A DNA stretch of 64,000 bases from positions 687,505 to 751,504 of the forward strand of contig SCFE01000011.1 in assembly GCA_004352715.1 (NCBI GenBank), given 5' to 3'. Below, piece by piece: positions 33,687-46,629 of the stretch. The first letter of the stretch is position 1; every line of letters begins with the position of its first letter. The notes under the pieces were generated by a model. It saw nothing but the letters and a program-made list of their open reading frames with translations. It had not been told where the DNA came from and did no database searches. This DNA is from Hofstenia miamia. Taxonomy: Eukaryota; Xenacoelomorpha; Acoela. A program made the translations under genes and the position numbers.

Positions 33687-33834
33687 TTGTTTATTTCAAC
33701 ACTGGCTGGGCGGCTGAAAGTGAAGACGGGGGGAAGAGAGGAGGACGGATTGAATACGGTTGTTTTTTCAGTTATTTTTCGGCATATCCTGATTAATATA
33801 TTTAAAATTAGGCTAAATAATTAAAAAAACTAAT
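33687..33834. repeat. long inverted repeat, left arm
   Basis: Inverted partner at 35015-35145. Shared words in order: GAAAGTGAAGACGG, GATTGAATACGGTT, GATTAATATATTTA, ATTAGGCTAAAT, ACTAAT. The arms bracket the LINE fragment at 34058-34960. The outer limits are fuzzy and no TSD was found. Confidence 0.7.
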
Positions 33835-34057
33835 CTTTTTTGCAAACTTCAAGACGGACAAAACGGTTGCAAGACGGCAATGTTTAATGCGATTAAAAAC
33901 CAAATATTAATTACAGCGCTGCTTAGTTATGTAGAAAATTATTTACTTCTTCCTATTCGAATATAGAAACACATATTACTACATGAAAATTAAATAAAAT
34001 GGTTAATCTATGTCTTATAATAGGAGTACAGTTGTCTAATATATATTGCTAAGGCAT

Positions 34058-34960
34058 CTTCAGGGTGCTCATAGCGGCCTTGAACATGACAAAGTCCTTT
34101 GATACTATCTCTCACACTGGTATCGTCGACGAACTATCGCCTCTCAAAGAAATAAATCCTTATATCGTCAATTGGGTAGCAAGTTTTCTCACTTCACGAA
34201 AACATTACACAGACTTTCATTGCAATGATTCTGGATACTTAATAATCAACCAAGGAGCTCCCCAATGCAGTGTTGGTAGGTACTATTGTGCAGTGAAAAA
34301 TTACATATATATTTGGGGCGGCCCAGTAAGATTGTCTTATTTGCAAATGACAACAATCCTATAGTTTCGGGTAACTTAGTTCATCTCGTCACAGAGAAAT
34401 TGTTGCATACTTGCATCTACAATTCGAGCAGTGCAACGCCAAGTCACATGAACTTGTTATCAAGTCGTCGTCACATCAAGCAAGTATACCTAATGTCGCG
34501 GGCATAAAGAGCGAGTCAGAGGTGAATATACTCAGCATCACTTTTGATGACAAACTATCATTCGCGAGTCATATCAATTGAATAGTAAAAATCGCAAATA
34601 GTGAAATCTATATTCTACAACGAATTGACAGGCCAAATTACTCACCGTCTCAAATCAACAGACTCTACAAATCGTTTGTGAAATCCAAAATCCTGTATGG
34701 AGCAAGTGTTTGGGAATGACTATGTTCAGAGGAAAGCTGTTCGACTTGGAATATTATATGAATTTACACCGATTGCACAGAAAATTGAACGATCAGGTAA
34801 GAAACTATATGACAAGATAATAGATTCTGGACCGCTCAATCCCCTCTTGTCCTACATTCCAGACAGAACAGAATATTCAAGCGAAGTAAAGACCAGCAAG
34901 CAACTAAATATTTTTTCCTATAGACTTCTACATTTTAATAATAGATAATGAATATTTATT
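34058..34960 (+). pseudogene. LINE reverse transcriptase fragment between inverted repeats
   Basis: Non-LTR RT in several frames: ALNMTKSFDTISHTGIVDEL (cf. D..kAFD.v.H), YIVNWVASFLTSRKHYTDF, INQGAPQCSVG (cf. QG.PQGSvl), IVLFANDNNPIV (cf. YADD, here FAND, so a catalytic Asp is lost), the FDDKLSFASHIN block, then LQRIDRPNYSPSQINRLYKS and KSKILYGASVWE. It ends LNIFSYRLLHFNNR followed by an AT-rich simple tail near 34.96-35.0 kb. Frameshifts near 34.29, 34.5 and 34.7 kb. Dead copy. Confidence 0.85.
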
Positions 34961-35014
34961 CATTATAATTAATAGTAAATAAATAAATACATAAAATCGC
35001 ATTAAACATTAATT

Positions 35015-35145
35015 ATTAGTCTTTTTTAATCATTTAGCCTAATTGTAAATATATTAATCAAGAAATAACATAACCGTATTCAATCAATTCTCGTTCGTCC
35101 TCCGTCTTCACTTTCGCAGGCTGGATGTTGGTGCAAACAACACTT
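35015..35145. repeat. long inverted repeat, right arm
   Basis: Inverted partner of 33687-33834; see that entry. Confidence 0.7.
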
Positions 35146-36377
35146 TCACTCTCTTTGAATTTTGTCATTCGAATAGGAAAAAATCACATGACCTATGACT
35201 AGCCTTCCTCAAAGCTTTGGCACTGGAGTTAACTTCAGAGCATACTAAAATTCGAGAATTGCATTGTTCTGTAATTCAAAAGGATTGCAAAATCCGTTGG
35301 AGCGGTATATGTAGCTCAAAGCAGTCATCAGTATTCTGGATCTGCAGAAAAACTCTGTTTTCTTTCCAAACTTACCGGAAAATTGAAAAGATAGCGCAAT
35401 TTAACACTGACCTGTCAGATTTGTGTGTCTGTGGGAACATTCCGAAGTTGTTGATATGATTTGTATTAGTTGTAATTATGACCATTAAGTTTATGATGCA
35501 TGCATTAAATTTTATCTCTGGCAATAAACACAGTATTAATAAAATTCTTGCAAACATATCATAAATTTTATCAAATGATAACAAACAATTGAAATTAATG
35601 ATAAATATATAGATTTTGAGCAAAACACTTATTATTATACAGAATTACAACATACTAGCAGAGTGATTTCAAAAATCAAAGGTTGGTCGTTCTAGGATTA
35701 ACTTACAATTAATTACTGCATTCATGATTGTTTATTAAAGTAAATAATTTATAAAATCAAATATTTTATAAATTTTGTTTATGCTTGAATATTTAGCTGC
35801 AGTCACATTCACAATCACAACCCTATAGTAAACAAAATTTCTGATATTGGGAAAATTTCTTAGAAAGCTTAGTTATTTATTTCGGTTAATCATAAATTGG
35901 CCTAAAAAATTTGGGTAACTATATTAAGAATGAGAAAAATAATAAAGCAATGGAAAATAATAATAAAACAATTATTGACATAAAATATCAAACAGAAAAA
36001 AACTAAAAATTGAATTTTAGATTATCATAATGCAAAATTAAGTGAAATCTCAAACAATTTTGGTGCCAAAATCACCAAAAATACAAACATCAATTGTTAA
36101 TAATCCACAGTGTTGAAACACCATATTAAGCAAATCAAATGCAAATGTTCCAATTCTTTAGATGTTGTTTTCAAATTAGACCATGATGAATGGTTGGTAC
36201 CTTAATTTGTCAATGCATTACAGGTAGTCTTGAAAGTTCTCTGTATTATTGCATACCATAATACACAACAAAAAACACAACATTTAAAACATGACAACAG
36301 TTAGAGCATTAATGATGAGTGTGACAGACTATCTTTTTTTGCTGCAGGCATATATGAGCATGGTGATGTCACATTTT
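35146..36377. other. AT-rich sequence; CpG content drops near 35.9 kb
   Basis: No confident coding feature. CpG dinucleotides are ordinary up to about 35.89 kb and then almost vanish. There is no N in this stretch. Confidence 0.5.
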
Positions 36378-37375
36378 ATGGATAAGCAACAACTGTGTCT
36401 TCTCATCAACTATGAATTTTGCAGCCAATTGTCAAAAAGGCAATGCCATGACCATTTGCATGCTGCATATCTTATGAAACAGTCATGGTTTGCACAGTTC
36501 CTGAGTGGGAATGAATCTTTGAAAGACCAGTGACTGTGTCTGCAACTGACAATATCAAAGCTGTTTGAGAGCTGGTAATAGAGGATAGGCAGATTTCCTA
36601 CAATCATCTACAGACACAACTTGGGATTGGTAAAAATGTCATATCTAATCCGTTCTTCATGAGTATCTGCAAATGAAAAAGATCAAACCAAAATTTGTGT
36701 CTCACTAACTGAATGCAAGACAAAGGGAGGCCATGGTCAATTTCTGCATATGATGCTTCTCACCTTTGCAAATGGTGATTCATCAATGGTCTGGGATATT
36801 GTTACTGGGACAAAATGTGGATAAGGCAGTGTGGTCCCCATTTCTGAAGACAATCAGCAGTCTGGTGTTTCAATGATGAGTCTCCAGAAACACAGTTTGC
36901 AGCAACATCCTGGGTTGGAAAGAAGATGGTGGTCACCTTCTTTTGCAGAGCTAGTCTTGTTGCCAATGTTCAACTACTTGGGCAGCATTCTGTCAATTCT
37001 CAGTAGTACTCAAAAACTTACCTACTTGCTGTCTTTGATGCATGGAGAGCTTGTCAGCCTAGAGAGAGGCTTCAATGCCCCTGCCTTCACATTACAATGC
37101 CCCCAGCACATTCTGCAGCTGTCACCACAGACTTCATTTTTGACAATGGAGTTTGACTGTTGCTACATTTGCCTTATTCTTAAGATCTTTCACCAGTAGA
37201 CTTCTTTTTGTTTGGGTATATCAAAGAAAAATTGTGAGGCCATGAGTTTGGGTGGCAAGACAACACTTTTCTTTCATACAAGGAGGAACCTGGGAAAAAT
37301 ATCAGCAAATATGTGGGATAACTGGTTTAAGTGTTGTCAAATGGGCATTAATGTAAATGGTAATTATGTTGATTA
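36378..37375 (+). pseudogene. mariner-family transposase pseudogene
   Basis: Cut-and-paste DDD transposase of the mariner family. The start MDKQQLCLLINYEFC matches the N-terminal helix-turn-helix. It is followed by LKDQ; IKAV-stop-ELVIEDRQISYN and LQTQLGIGKNVI (second DNA-binding helix); REAMVNFC; then WDIVTG with the first catalytic Asp; further on DLSPVDFFLFGYIKEKL, the third catalytic Asp in the mariner D..P.DFF context; and at the end MWDNWFKCCQMGINVNGNYV before a stop near 37,375. Length and order fit a full-length mariner gene of about 340 codons. It has many stops and frameshifts; the TGA in AV*ELV replaces what is usually Arg, a CpG-decay type change. I could not locate the TIRs. Confidence 0.82.
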
Positions 37376-37998
37376 AAAATATATGCCTTTCTTGGCTTTC
37401 AATTGTTTTTGTTTTGATGACAGGATAATACAGAGAACCTTCAGGACTACCTATATTTTACAGCTGTATGACATTATCTTACAACAATCAGAAAAATATG
37501 TATTGTGTGTAAAATATCTCTTAGCTAATAATATTAATCAATAACCATTATTAAAATGGTATTTAAATATTTTACCATTTAAATAGTTTTGGGGTTTGAG
37601 CTTTTTGCCAATATAAGGACCCTTCAAGCCAAATACAGAACTCTGTTATCAACATAGCATAACTTTTTGTCCAAATGTACAAAAATTTGTGAAACATAAG
37701 AATCAAATACATCAAAAAGGATATCAAAATTTAGTCTTTGACAGCAGTTGTTTATTATGTTGTAATCTATGCTAAGTGATAAAAAATTATAATTTATTTC
37801 ATGAAAATTATTCAGATAAATATTATATTGTACATATAATAAATTTTGGACTGACCCATTTAATGTTATTGATCTTCACACCTCATTCATGCTTAATTTT
37901 TGTACATCTTGTCAAAAAGATATGCTATGTCAATCTCAAGTTCTCTATGTCAGTTTGAAGGTTCCTTATGTTGGTAAAAATTGCCAAACAGTTTCTTG
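37376..37998. other. AT-rich, CpG-poor sequence, nothing recognised
   Basis: No confident feature. Confidence 0.45.
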
Positions 37999-38125
37999 AG
38001 TTAAAGTAATTGATTAAAGTTAAACCTTTGAAAAATTTAGAACATTACATATGTAGGAAATTAATAAAAAATAAATTTAATGATAATCTCATATTATTAC
38101 TTTTTTAACTAGATGTTTCTTAAAC
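37999..38125 (+). repeat. dispersed direct repeat, copy 1
   Basis: About 127 bp recurring at 39576-39703 with roughly 80% similarity by eye (shared words AAGTAATTGATTAAAG, AAACCTTTGAAAAATTTAGA, TATGTAGGAA, CTAGATGT.TCTTAA). Possibly MITE or LTR remnants. Nothing recognised between the copies. Confidence 0.7.
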
Positions 38126-39575
38126 ATTTGAAACATTTATGAATGTCATACAAAAGCATCATCAAATGCATGCCTAATATAATCAAGAGAAATTTGCATA
38201 ATGTTGACATCATGAGAATAAATACACAGATAATCCAAAGAATTAAATAGTGACTGCCTAAGTGAAGCACATTATCCATAAGATTTATGTACAAATAGAA
38301 TATAGAAACAGCCAGATATGATCTAGCAATAACTAAACAAGCAAGTCCAGCAGTGGTATTCTATAAATGACAAGCAGCATTCCAGCTATTCCTTTATTTA
38401 GTTGGAGTTTACCTAAGAGTTGTCATTGATTTGAACAAAATATAATCTTTGGAAAATTGCAAATGAGTTATTCAAAGACTAACTATTTACAAAATTTAAG
38501 TTAAACTTACTGACATCCCCCAATTTTAATCCATAAGCCAATCACCCATAAATGGTGATTTAATCTCAATTTGTATTTTGTCAAGGGCATTTTTTGTTTT
38601 GATGCTTCATGCTGCCCAATTCAATGAGGACAAATTTAATAGTTTTTAGAAGTTTCTTTAGGGTAGCATTGCAATTGAACCAAAAGGAATGATTGAACTG
38701 AACTCAAAAGCATACAAAAGTTTATAAAATTTAAGGAGGGGTGAGCTAAGCTTGAGTAGAGGACAGAGTAATCATAATGTTACTGAGAATTTGATAATCT
38801 TCATGTTTTCTGTAAGTGAAGGTTTTGATTTCTGTTCTGATAACCCTTCCATAACACATGTATTTTAGGTATCTTTGTTTTTCCAACAATTCAACAGATT
38901 GGATATTGAAATATGTTGTACAAATATGGTATAGTATTGGATCTTTTAGAGCTATCATGAACATCAATTTAGTGTAGAGTCATTGAGGAAAATGGGGGAC
39001 TTATTCACCTAAAATAAAAAACCATCAAAATGCTACTATATAGATAATTAATTAATAGAAAATTCCATATAGTAGATGAAAGGGTTGCAATATTACTTAT
39101 CTTCAAAATATTTAGTGCTAAGCTCTAATTTTTGCTGTGGCATCACAGGATCTAACTGAACTTTGATATAACAAAATACTAAGTTGAATGCTAAATGATA
39201 TGAAAATATTTAATTTTTGAACCATGGTCACTTACTATAGGGACTTTTCTATTGATTATTTAGAAATATAGTACTATTCTGATAATTTTTTAATTTTGGG
39301 TGAAAGTCCCCCATTGAGGGGATAAGAAAGTATGACTGATTTCCTCAAGCAGTAATTTAGACAAGTACTGAAAGTCACTTTCATTATTGCTATGGTGATT
39401 ATATAGCAATTGGGTTGGTTTGTCAATTTAAATTCTTATGGCTGTCAGAATTTATCTTACAGGTGTCAGAAAAAGATGTAACTATGAAAATCACACTTAT
39501 CCAATAGCATTAATCAAAAAGCATTATCAATATGGTAAATAGTAAAATAATTAAAAATATTAAAATAACATTTGA
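38126..39575. other. AT-rich, CpG-poor sequence
   Basis: No coding similarity recognised. Confidence 0.45.
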
Positions 39576-39703
39576 AGTTTAAGTAATTGATTAAAGTGAA
39601 ACCTTTGAAAAATTTAGAAAATTATATATGTAGGAAGCAAGTGAAATATTATTTTAATGCCTTTCTCATATAGTTATTATTTTAGCTAGATGTCTCTTAA
39701 GCA
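39576..39703 (+). repeat. dispersed direct repeat, copy 2
   Basis: Partner of 37999-38125. Confidence 0.7.
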
Positions 39704-39995
39704 ATGTCCCAATTAAGCTCATTTCAATTTTCCCCTCAGTGTTTTATAAGTTGCTTAAATTAAGCTGTTGTGAGGGAATTAATTTTAAAGTAAAAACTTG
39801 TAAACAGGGCATGTAATACAATTTTCTTTGCAAAAAAGTGAGGCAGGAATTGTTGAGTCTTTTTATATCAAAATCTATTTAGTTTACCAACTAAGCTGGT
39901 GATATTTATTTCTATTTTTTACAATTATTATGATCATGATAATTGAATAGGTTCAGTGAAAATTTAATAATCTCAAACACAGGAATGACTCATAG

Positions 39996-40227
39996 TGTAG
40001 AATCATGGAGGAGCTCTGGCTACTCTAGCAGTACTGGGTAACTCAGGAGTTTAGATCAAAGGTTGCAAGGTCTACCATAGCAGAGAGCAACCCACATTCT
40101 AACAAAAGAAACATATATTGGTGGTTCACTGATTTTGCCAAATAAATACAGAGTTTCACATGGCATCACACCAAAGCCATATCTTTGAAGCCATCCCTAC
40201 TCACCAAGGTGCTAGTTGTGTGTCTCA
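39996..40227 (-). repeat. element C LTR, downstream copy
   Basis: Begins TGTAGAATCATGG and ends GTGTGTCTCA on the plus strand (TG...CA), shared with 47160-47424. Lacks about 35 bp present in the other copy near its middle. Highly similar words: GTACTGGGTAACTCAGGAG, ATCAAAGGTTGCAAGG. Confidence 0.65.
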
Positions 40228-40430
40228 AGTATTAATTTCTAGCTCAATAAACAATTTATCTCAGAGTTCTCTTATCTCAGCTCATGTAAATACATAATAA
40301 ACAAAGGCACATAATTACTGTGCATTCACATTCACCAGCTGCATATTATATTTATTTATTAAGTGCATGTACAAATTGATTGAATAAATGTTGTTATTCC
40401 CTACACATAATCATAACCTAAAGTGACCAC

Positions 40431-40974
40431 AATTCAGGCTGTCACCATTAAGGAGCTATTTGTTGCCCCAGACCCAGTGCAGTGTACTCCCAAATTGTTG
40501 CCTGATCTTAAGCAATAGTTATCATTACCAAATCTTTGACAATGAATCTAAAATGGGTTAATAGATAATTAAATGAAAAAGATTGAACACAGTTGAAGGA
40601 AGCTAAATTTATTGTGTGCTTTGCTACAGTAAACTCAGATATTTATTACAAAATCTGTAAATTATTACCTTGATATTGTTTAAAGTTACAGAACACAATT
40701 TCTCTTGCAAAGTTAAAAATCAGGAATCACATGTAATTTAAATCAAGGGACAAATACTAACACTATCAAATAACTACACTAAAAAATACAAATAGTTGAT
40801 TTAAAAGAAATTGATATACATAGGTAGCAACAAATAATGAAATCAGGACGTCAAAAAAACGTAACACTATTTTCAGAGTGCCAAAATAATAAAATCGAAA
40901 AAATAGGCCCTGAGTGACTCTAAACACCCCCTATTGCTGGTTAAATGTGTGGTAAGAGTTTAACTGTGGGACTA
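40431..40974. repeat. 544-bp block, first copy (duplicated at 40976-41519)
   Basis: The two blocks look identical throughout and are separated by one N (40975). In a region this decayed, identical tandem copies joined by an N are best explained as an assembly artefact. Confidence 0.92.
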
Positions 40975-40975
40975 N

Positions 40976-41519
40976 AATTCAGGCTGTCACCATTAAGGAG
41001 CTATTTGTTGCCCCAGACCCAGTGCAGTGTACTCCCAAATTGTTGCCTGATCTTAAGCAATAGTTATCATTACCAAATCTTTGACAATGAATCTAAAATG
41101 GGTTAATAGATAATTAAATGAAAAAGATTGAACACAGTTGAAGGAAGCTAAATTTATTGTGTGCTTTGCTACAGTAAACTCAGATATTTATTACAAAATC
41201 TGTAAATTATTACCTTGATATTGTTTAAAGTTACAGAACACAATTTCTCTTGCAAAGTTAAAAATCAGGAATCACATGTAATTTAAATCAAGGGACAAAT
41301 ACTAACACTATCAAATAACTACACTAAAAAATACAAATAGTTGATTTAAAAGAAATTGATATACATAGGTAGCAACAAATAATGAAATCAGGACGTCAAA
41401 AAAACGTAACACTATTTTCAGAGTGCCAAAATAATAAAATCGAAAAAATAGGCCCTGAGTGACTCTAAACACCCCCTATTGCTGGTTAAATGTGTGGTAA
41501 GAGTTTAACTGTGGGACTA
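40976..41519. repeat. 544-bp block, second copy
   Basis: Second copy of 40431-40974. Confidence 0.92.
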
Positions 41520-44107
41520 GACAGGAGCTTTTGCATCTCCTCAATCATTTCTGCAGCTAGGATGTTGTCCCAAAACATAACTTTGGTGTATCTAGGTTGC
41601 TGGGTAATTTGCATAAGTGTTTCCCTCTGCATAACTTCCTCACTTCTCAGGTGGAAAAACTCAATCTCTGGCAGATGGGAACTGATAGGGCAATTTCTTC
41701 TGTTTAATCTCCATGTAAACATATTGTAGAATCTTTCATAAAGACTAAGGCCTTTGAGCACTGTCATGAGAGTCATGAGTGCATCCATCCCTTGAAGTAT
41801 GGGCATCTTTGGGGCTGATCTGGGTGTTCAGATAGAAGTGAACAAAAACCTTTTTTAGCATTCCCATTCACATTGCATGATCCATGAATAGGGAGCAGTA
41901 TTCATTGACCTGTTTTAAAGTCATTTCTTATAGATCTGTAACCTCTGCTTATAGCATAGTAATAATCTTGATTTGTTTAGTGATGTCATAACCGCAAGTG
42001 AGGGTTTCAATGTTATTTATCCACATCAAATCACCAGACACCTGAAACAGAATGAGAACATGAGGGTCCCACATTGCAATCTTGTTATGGATCTTTGTTA
42101 GCTGAGTGGAGATCAGTTGGCCCTTTTGGAAAATGTCTTTAATCATAAGTTTAGTTTCAATGTAAATGTGTTCCAGGTTTCCACCTTCAAGCAGGGTGTC
42201 CCTATTATCTTTATACTCCCTTGATTGCATGGACTTGTTAATCTTGGCCATGATGGAGACATAATTGATAGAGTTGAAGAGGTGAGCAGAGACTTTCTTT
42301 TGCTCCTTCTTAACATGCCATGATGGTAAGATAAGAGGAGTCATTATGCTGGGTGGGGGAATACACAATAAGTTATGCTTGTCCACATGACTTTCAACAT
42401 TGTTGAGCATGACTTTTTCTTTCAGCATGGCAGTCCCAATGGTAACAGGGTAATTAATCTTGGTGTCTTTAATGGAGTCCCAGAATGTGCTGTGGAGTCC
42501 ACACTCACAGAGTTTAGTGACCTGAGAGTTGGAGATGTGAAGGCAGGACATGGTACATTCTATGTCCAAGGCTATTTGTTGCACAGGTGATTGTAGAAGT
42601 ACTAGCTCCTCCTTGGTAAACATTTCTGTTAAACACCACTTCATCAAACCTAACACATCATTGTCTCTGTTCTGCTCAATACCACAGTTGACAATGGAGA
42701 GTTTCTTGGCAAACTCATCTAGGTGGTGTTCTATGGTTAGGATTCACCCATCCTCAGTGATTGACCAGGTTGGTGTGGGTATGGGAGAGCTCATGACTCT
42801 AAACAATTTCTGAAGGTTAATGATTTCAGTAAGTGCTTTGGTTCCAGGTGATACCTCAACTGCAGATGAGGATAACAACTCCTCTTCATGATGAAATTGC
42901 TCAGGCAAGCACATTGTTTGCTCTATAACTGTGATAGGAATGATTGAATTATTGTTGGTGGCTTGTCTCCATGTCTCTGAAAGCTTATTGTAGCTGCACT
43001 CTAGATAGTTCACGTTTTCTAAATTAAACAAGATCTATGTTTTGGTGTGCATGTTGTAGTGGGCCACCAATTCTAAAAACTGCTGCATCAATCCAGGTTC
43101 AAGGCATATGAGGTAGCTAGTGTAGAGAGGCATTTGATCAAATCTAATAATTGGAACTTGGTTTCTGATATGGGTCCCCCAATGTACTTGTGGAGGATTT
43201 CCAAAAAGATGTTAATGTTGGCAAAATTGACACTCAGGTGATTGACTATCATTTGAGGTGGAAGCCACCCCAACAGACCACTCACACTGATAAGTCAGAC
43301 ATAAAACTTTTCAAATCTCTCCATGGTCTTTTTGGTTTTACCAGGCAATGATGGTGGTGAGCATGAGTGTAGAAGCCAATTTTTGATCTTCCATGCAGTG
43401 GGGCAAATAGTGAGCTTGTGCATGCACTTCTTTGTGAGGCATTCTAGGGCATTTCAATCAAGAAGCAGTTGAATGTGCAGATCCTGTGTCAGAAAAATTG
43501 ATAGGACCCAGACAGCTCCACAAGACTGGATGGGTGGCACAAATTTTTCAGAAAACAGATGCTCAGCAAAATTTTGACAATCTTGCAAGGTATAGGCAAT
43601 TCATAGCTCCATAAGGAGCCTCTCAACAGATCTTGAGTACTGGGACATAGGATTGTGATGTTTATAGTGAGCCAAAGAGACTCAGGGTTTCTATCTGCCT
43701 TAAGGTTCATCCAGACTTTGTTGATCTCAGCAAGGGTTGCAGTGCTTTGAGAAAATGTGAAACTAATGTGCATGTCTGTGACTAAAGCAAGACTTGGCCA
43801 GTTAGCATTGATTGATTCTAGAGTTTGCAACTGGGCTGCAGCATCTATAATAAGCCTTGTATCAACTGTGAGGCGATGGGTGGGTATCTTCTTGCACAGA
43901 AGAAGGTCTGTGTAAATTAACTTGGTTATCAAAAAATGCTGCACTGATACATACTGGTTGGACAATAGTAGTGAAGTTCTCTATTCTAAAATGAAGGTTA
44001 ACAACTTCCTGAGGTATCTTGTCCTGATACTCCTCCTTAATGAACATTACTAAATGGATGTTCTCAACCTTGGCTAGTTGGTATGCTATCTCAATCTTTT
44101 CCATCAC
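41486..44107 (-). pseudogene. element C third ORF, homologous to ORF3 of elements A and B
   Basis: Large downstream ORF of an LTR element, function unknown. It is broken into several frames but aligns in order with elements A and B: IKNWLL (A: TKNWLL), FLEILHKYIGGPISETKF (A: FEEPMKKYMWGATSETWL), QIALDIEC (A: QLAVDIEC), TFWDSIKDTKINYPVTIG (A: AKMNYPTTTG), IMTPLILPSWHVKKE (A: VAIPMVLPHWRLPKE), REYKDNRD and HIYIE (A: MLKNDNQE, RVYIE), and CGYDITKQIKIITM (B: CYYDITKRVEFVTM). The sequences are far apart yet keep a common pattern, so the protein was once under selection. I see no signal peptide, furin-like site or clear membrane helix, so I do not call it env. Confidence 0.6.
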
Positions 44108-44675
44108 TTTGGGCTGATTAACTTCACTAACTCAGAAAAGTAAACAATAAGTAAATTGTCAAAATTGATATTAATGCACTCAAATTTCTGGATGGTGCAC
44201 TTGTTGTTCAACAGCTGGCACAATTGCATTAAGTTAAAATCTTTGTCAAACATTGTATGGACAGTACTATGCCAGTAGGGTCACATTAGCCCTCTATGCA
44301 TATTGGAGTTGTAGCAGATGATGGTGTTGACTTGGGGTCTACACTGTGCATTGATAACAAAAGGGATGACGTCCACTACACACATAAGGTTCTTGGTGTT
44401 AAACATCCAGCATAGACTATTTTTTGTTCCTTCTGATAAATTGTTGTGTATGAAGCTAACTGTCTTAGGGGTTGCTATAAAATACAAATACAAAACTTTG
44501 TTTCCTGCCTTAGAGGTTTTCCTTTGGTGTCTTTGTTTCTCTGGGACCTAACACTAGTGGAAGCATGTGATGATGGGCCAGGACTAGAGGGGTTATCAAG
44601 TCACTATGGGACGTTCTAATGTTAGTACTTAAGTTAGTAAAAGGCACTCTGTACTTATGAGACTCCTCAGATTCC

Positions 44676-44765
44676 TGAGGGGTTATTTGGCACCCCAAGT
44701 AGTCACAGGAAACACACTTCTGAGGGGCTATTTGGTGTCCCAAGTAGTCACATGGTCTGCTACCT
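44676..44765 (-). repeat. 45-bp in-frame tandem duplication in element C
   Basis: Two units 45 bp apart (44676 and 44721 starts) encode, on the minus strand, CDYLGHQIAPQ and CDYLGCQITPQ: a 15-residue repeat in the segment between gag and the third ORF. Confidence 0.75.
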
Positions 44766-45068
44766 GAGTCCTCTTGTGTCCTTCCTCTCTTTTGGGATAT
44801 GCTCTCCTCTGTTTGATGAGGGGTGTCATCTTGGCTCCATTCATCTTGGGGGTTATGTCTTTGCCTACCTGTTGGAAATGGGTAAGCCTCCCATTACTTA
44901 ATAAATATCTATGGTGACATTTATAAAAAGATTGATTTATATCTACTGGGATAATAGTATGCCACAGCAAAGTGATTACCAGAACATCATGTGCACGTTT
45001 TCTAGGAGGTGGTGCTTCAACTAGTTTAACTGAGCTACTGAGCTGACAGGTGACTCAGGAAAGCACTC

Positions 45069-46629
45069 TTAGTCCCCAGGTTCATTGATGATGAAGCCTT
45101 TGCCATTGGCAACTAAATAAATTACAGCTTTGCACTGAGATTTAGTGTGCCCTTTCTGGCCACAGTGAAAGCAATTAGTCTGTTCAAGTTCTATTTTCAC
45201 AGTGGAAGCAACAGTGCTTGAAGAGGCAGGAGGTTTCTGTGAAGGAGAACCAACTTTAAGATCTCCAGCATCCTTGTCAATAAGAGTGGTGTTGTGCAAC
45301 ATGTATATGATGCTTATAGCCTTATGAATAATTAGGCTGTGATCACCTTCAGGATCACACTTGAGTTCAAGGCAGCTGTGAATGTTAGGCAGGAAGCCTC
45401 TACAAATATACAAGAAAAGATCATGCTTTAAATGAAACAGCCTTTCCACCTGACTTATGTACATGTGAATGTCATCACCCTTTTTGAATGAGAGATTGCA
45501 AAGTAGCATCTATACTGATGTTTAATATGAGGGGCTTTGTAATGGTCCTCAAAGTATCTGATAAGAAGTTGATAATTAGTGTTCATGTCCCAATCCAGCA
45601 TCATGTACTGATTGTATGTGAGACCTTGAAGGTAGGTAGGGAATTGAGCAATTGTAGCATCTTGTGTAGCCTTGTACTGCTGCATGGTTAACTGGAAGGG
45701 GAAAACCATTCTTCAAAAGATTGTGAAATTTCATCAATCTTTCTGGTGAATTTAGGTAATATCAAATGATGGTTAAATAAGTTAGCAGTATTGGCTCCAA
45801 CAGCAGTCATGGGTAGGATTGATTGAGTAAAGTGAGGGCCACACTTTAGAGCAGATGTGGAAAGATCACATGACTGTGGTGGAGTAATCAGAGTTACAAC
45901 AGTGGGGGTTAACACAATTTTTTACAGGTGCAGGAGGCAAAACAGTCACACTCAGCACAGACAAAATTGGAGTGGCAGCTGTGGTTAACATGGAAACTTG
46001 AGTCAAAGCTGACTGTGTAAAGGTGGGCTATCCAGCTGTGAATGAAGTAACAGGGGTAATGAATAGCAGTGTCAATGGTGTAGAGGATGTGACTATGGGA
46101 ATGCTCAAAAGTCAGGCAGAAATCATTTCAGAAATCTGTTCAGAAAAGCATTCAGAAAAGGTGTCCAGAATGTGTTGTAAAACACTGTGAGTTATATACT
46201 CCAAAGATCTAGACTGGGAGAGTGAAGAACAAGGTGGTCTACTCTGCCTCAGTGGAGAGGTAAGGCTGAGGCATTGCCAAAGTCTGGGGTTGAATTTCCA
46301 AAGTGTTGATTGTCAATGAAACAATACTCTCTCAATTGGGTATCATGGGCCTGTTCTTGCATCTCAGCTTGAAGCAAATCTAGGCATTGCTCACAAGCAA
46401 GACTTTGAGTAGTTTGTTTGGCCAGTGCAGCTTGAAGCTGATCAGTCTTGGTGTTCTGAGGCTCCAGAGATGGATATGTCTGTGGGAGAGTGAAATAAGG
46501 GTTGAAAGACAAAGCAGAAACAATAGAACTAATTCCAGTGGTGTGAGGAGCAACATCTGGGCTGCTAGTGCTCACACTGGGGAAACCCTGAGTGGGAATC
46601 CCATAATGAGAAAAAATATTAAAATCCAT
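45069..46629 (-). pseudogene. element C gag with CCHC zinc knuckle
   Basis: Gag-like structural gene of a Ty3/gypsy-type element; gag forms the particle and packages RNA. The start is ATG at 46629 (MDFNIFSHYG), followed by a Pro/Ser/Thr/Gln-rich stretch and a possible coiled coil (QLQAALAKQTTQSLACEQCL, LLQAEMQEQ). Next is a capsid-like region, YKATQDATIAQFPTYLQGLT followed by YNQYMMLDWD and later GDDIHMYISQVERLFHLKHD; then a nucleocapsid knuckle CFHCGQKGHTKSQC with perfect C-x2-C-x4-H-x4-C spacing near 45,120-45,165. It ends ANGKGFIINEPGD at 45069. It is broken by several frameshifts and stops between 46.25 and 45.5 kb. Confidence 0.72.
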
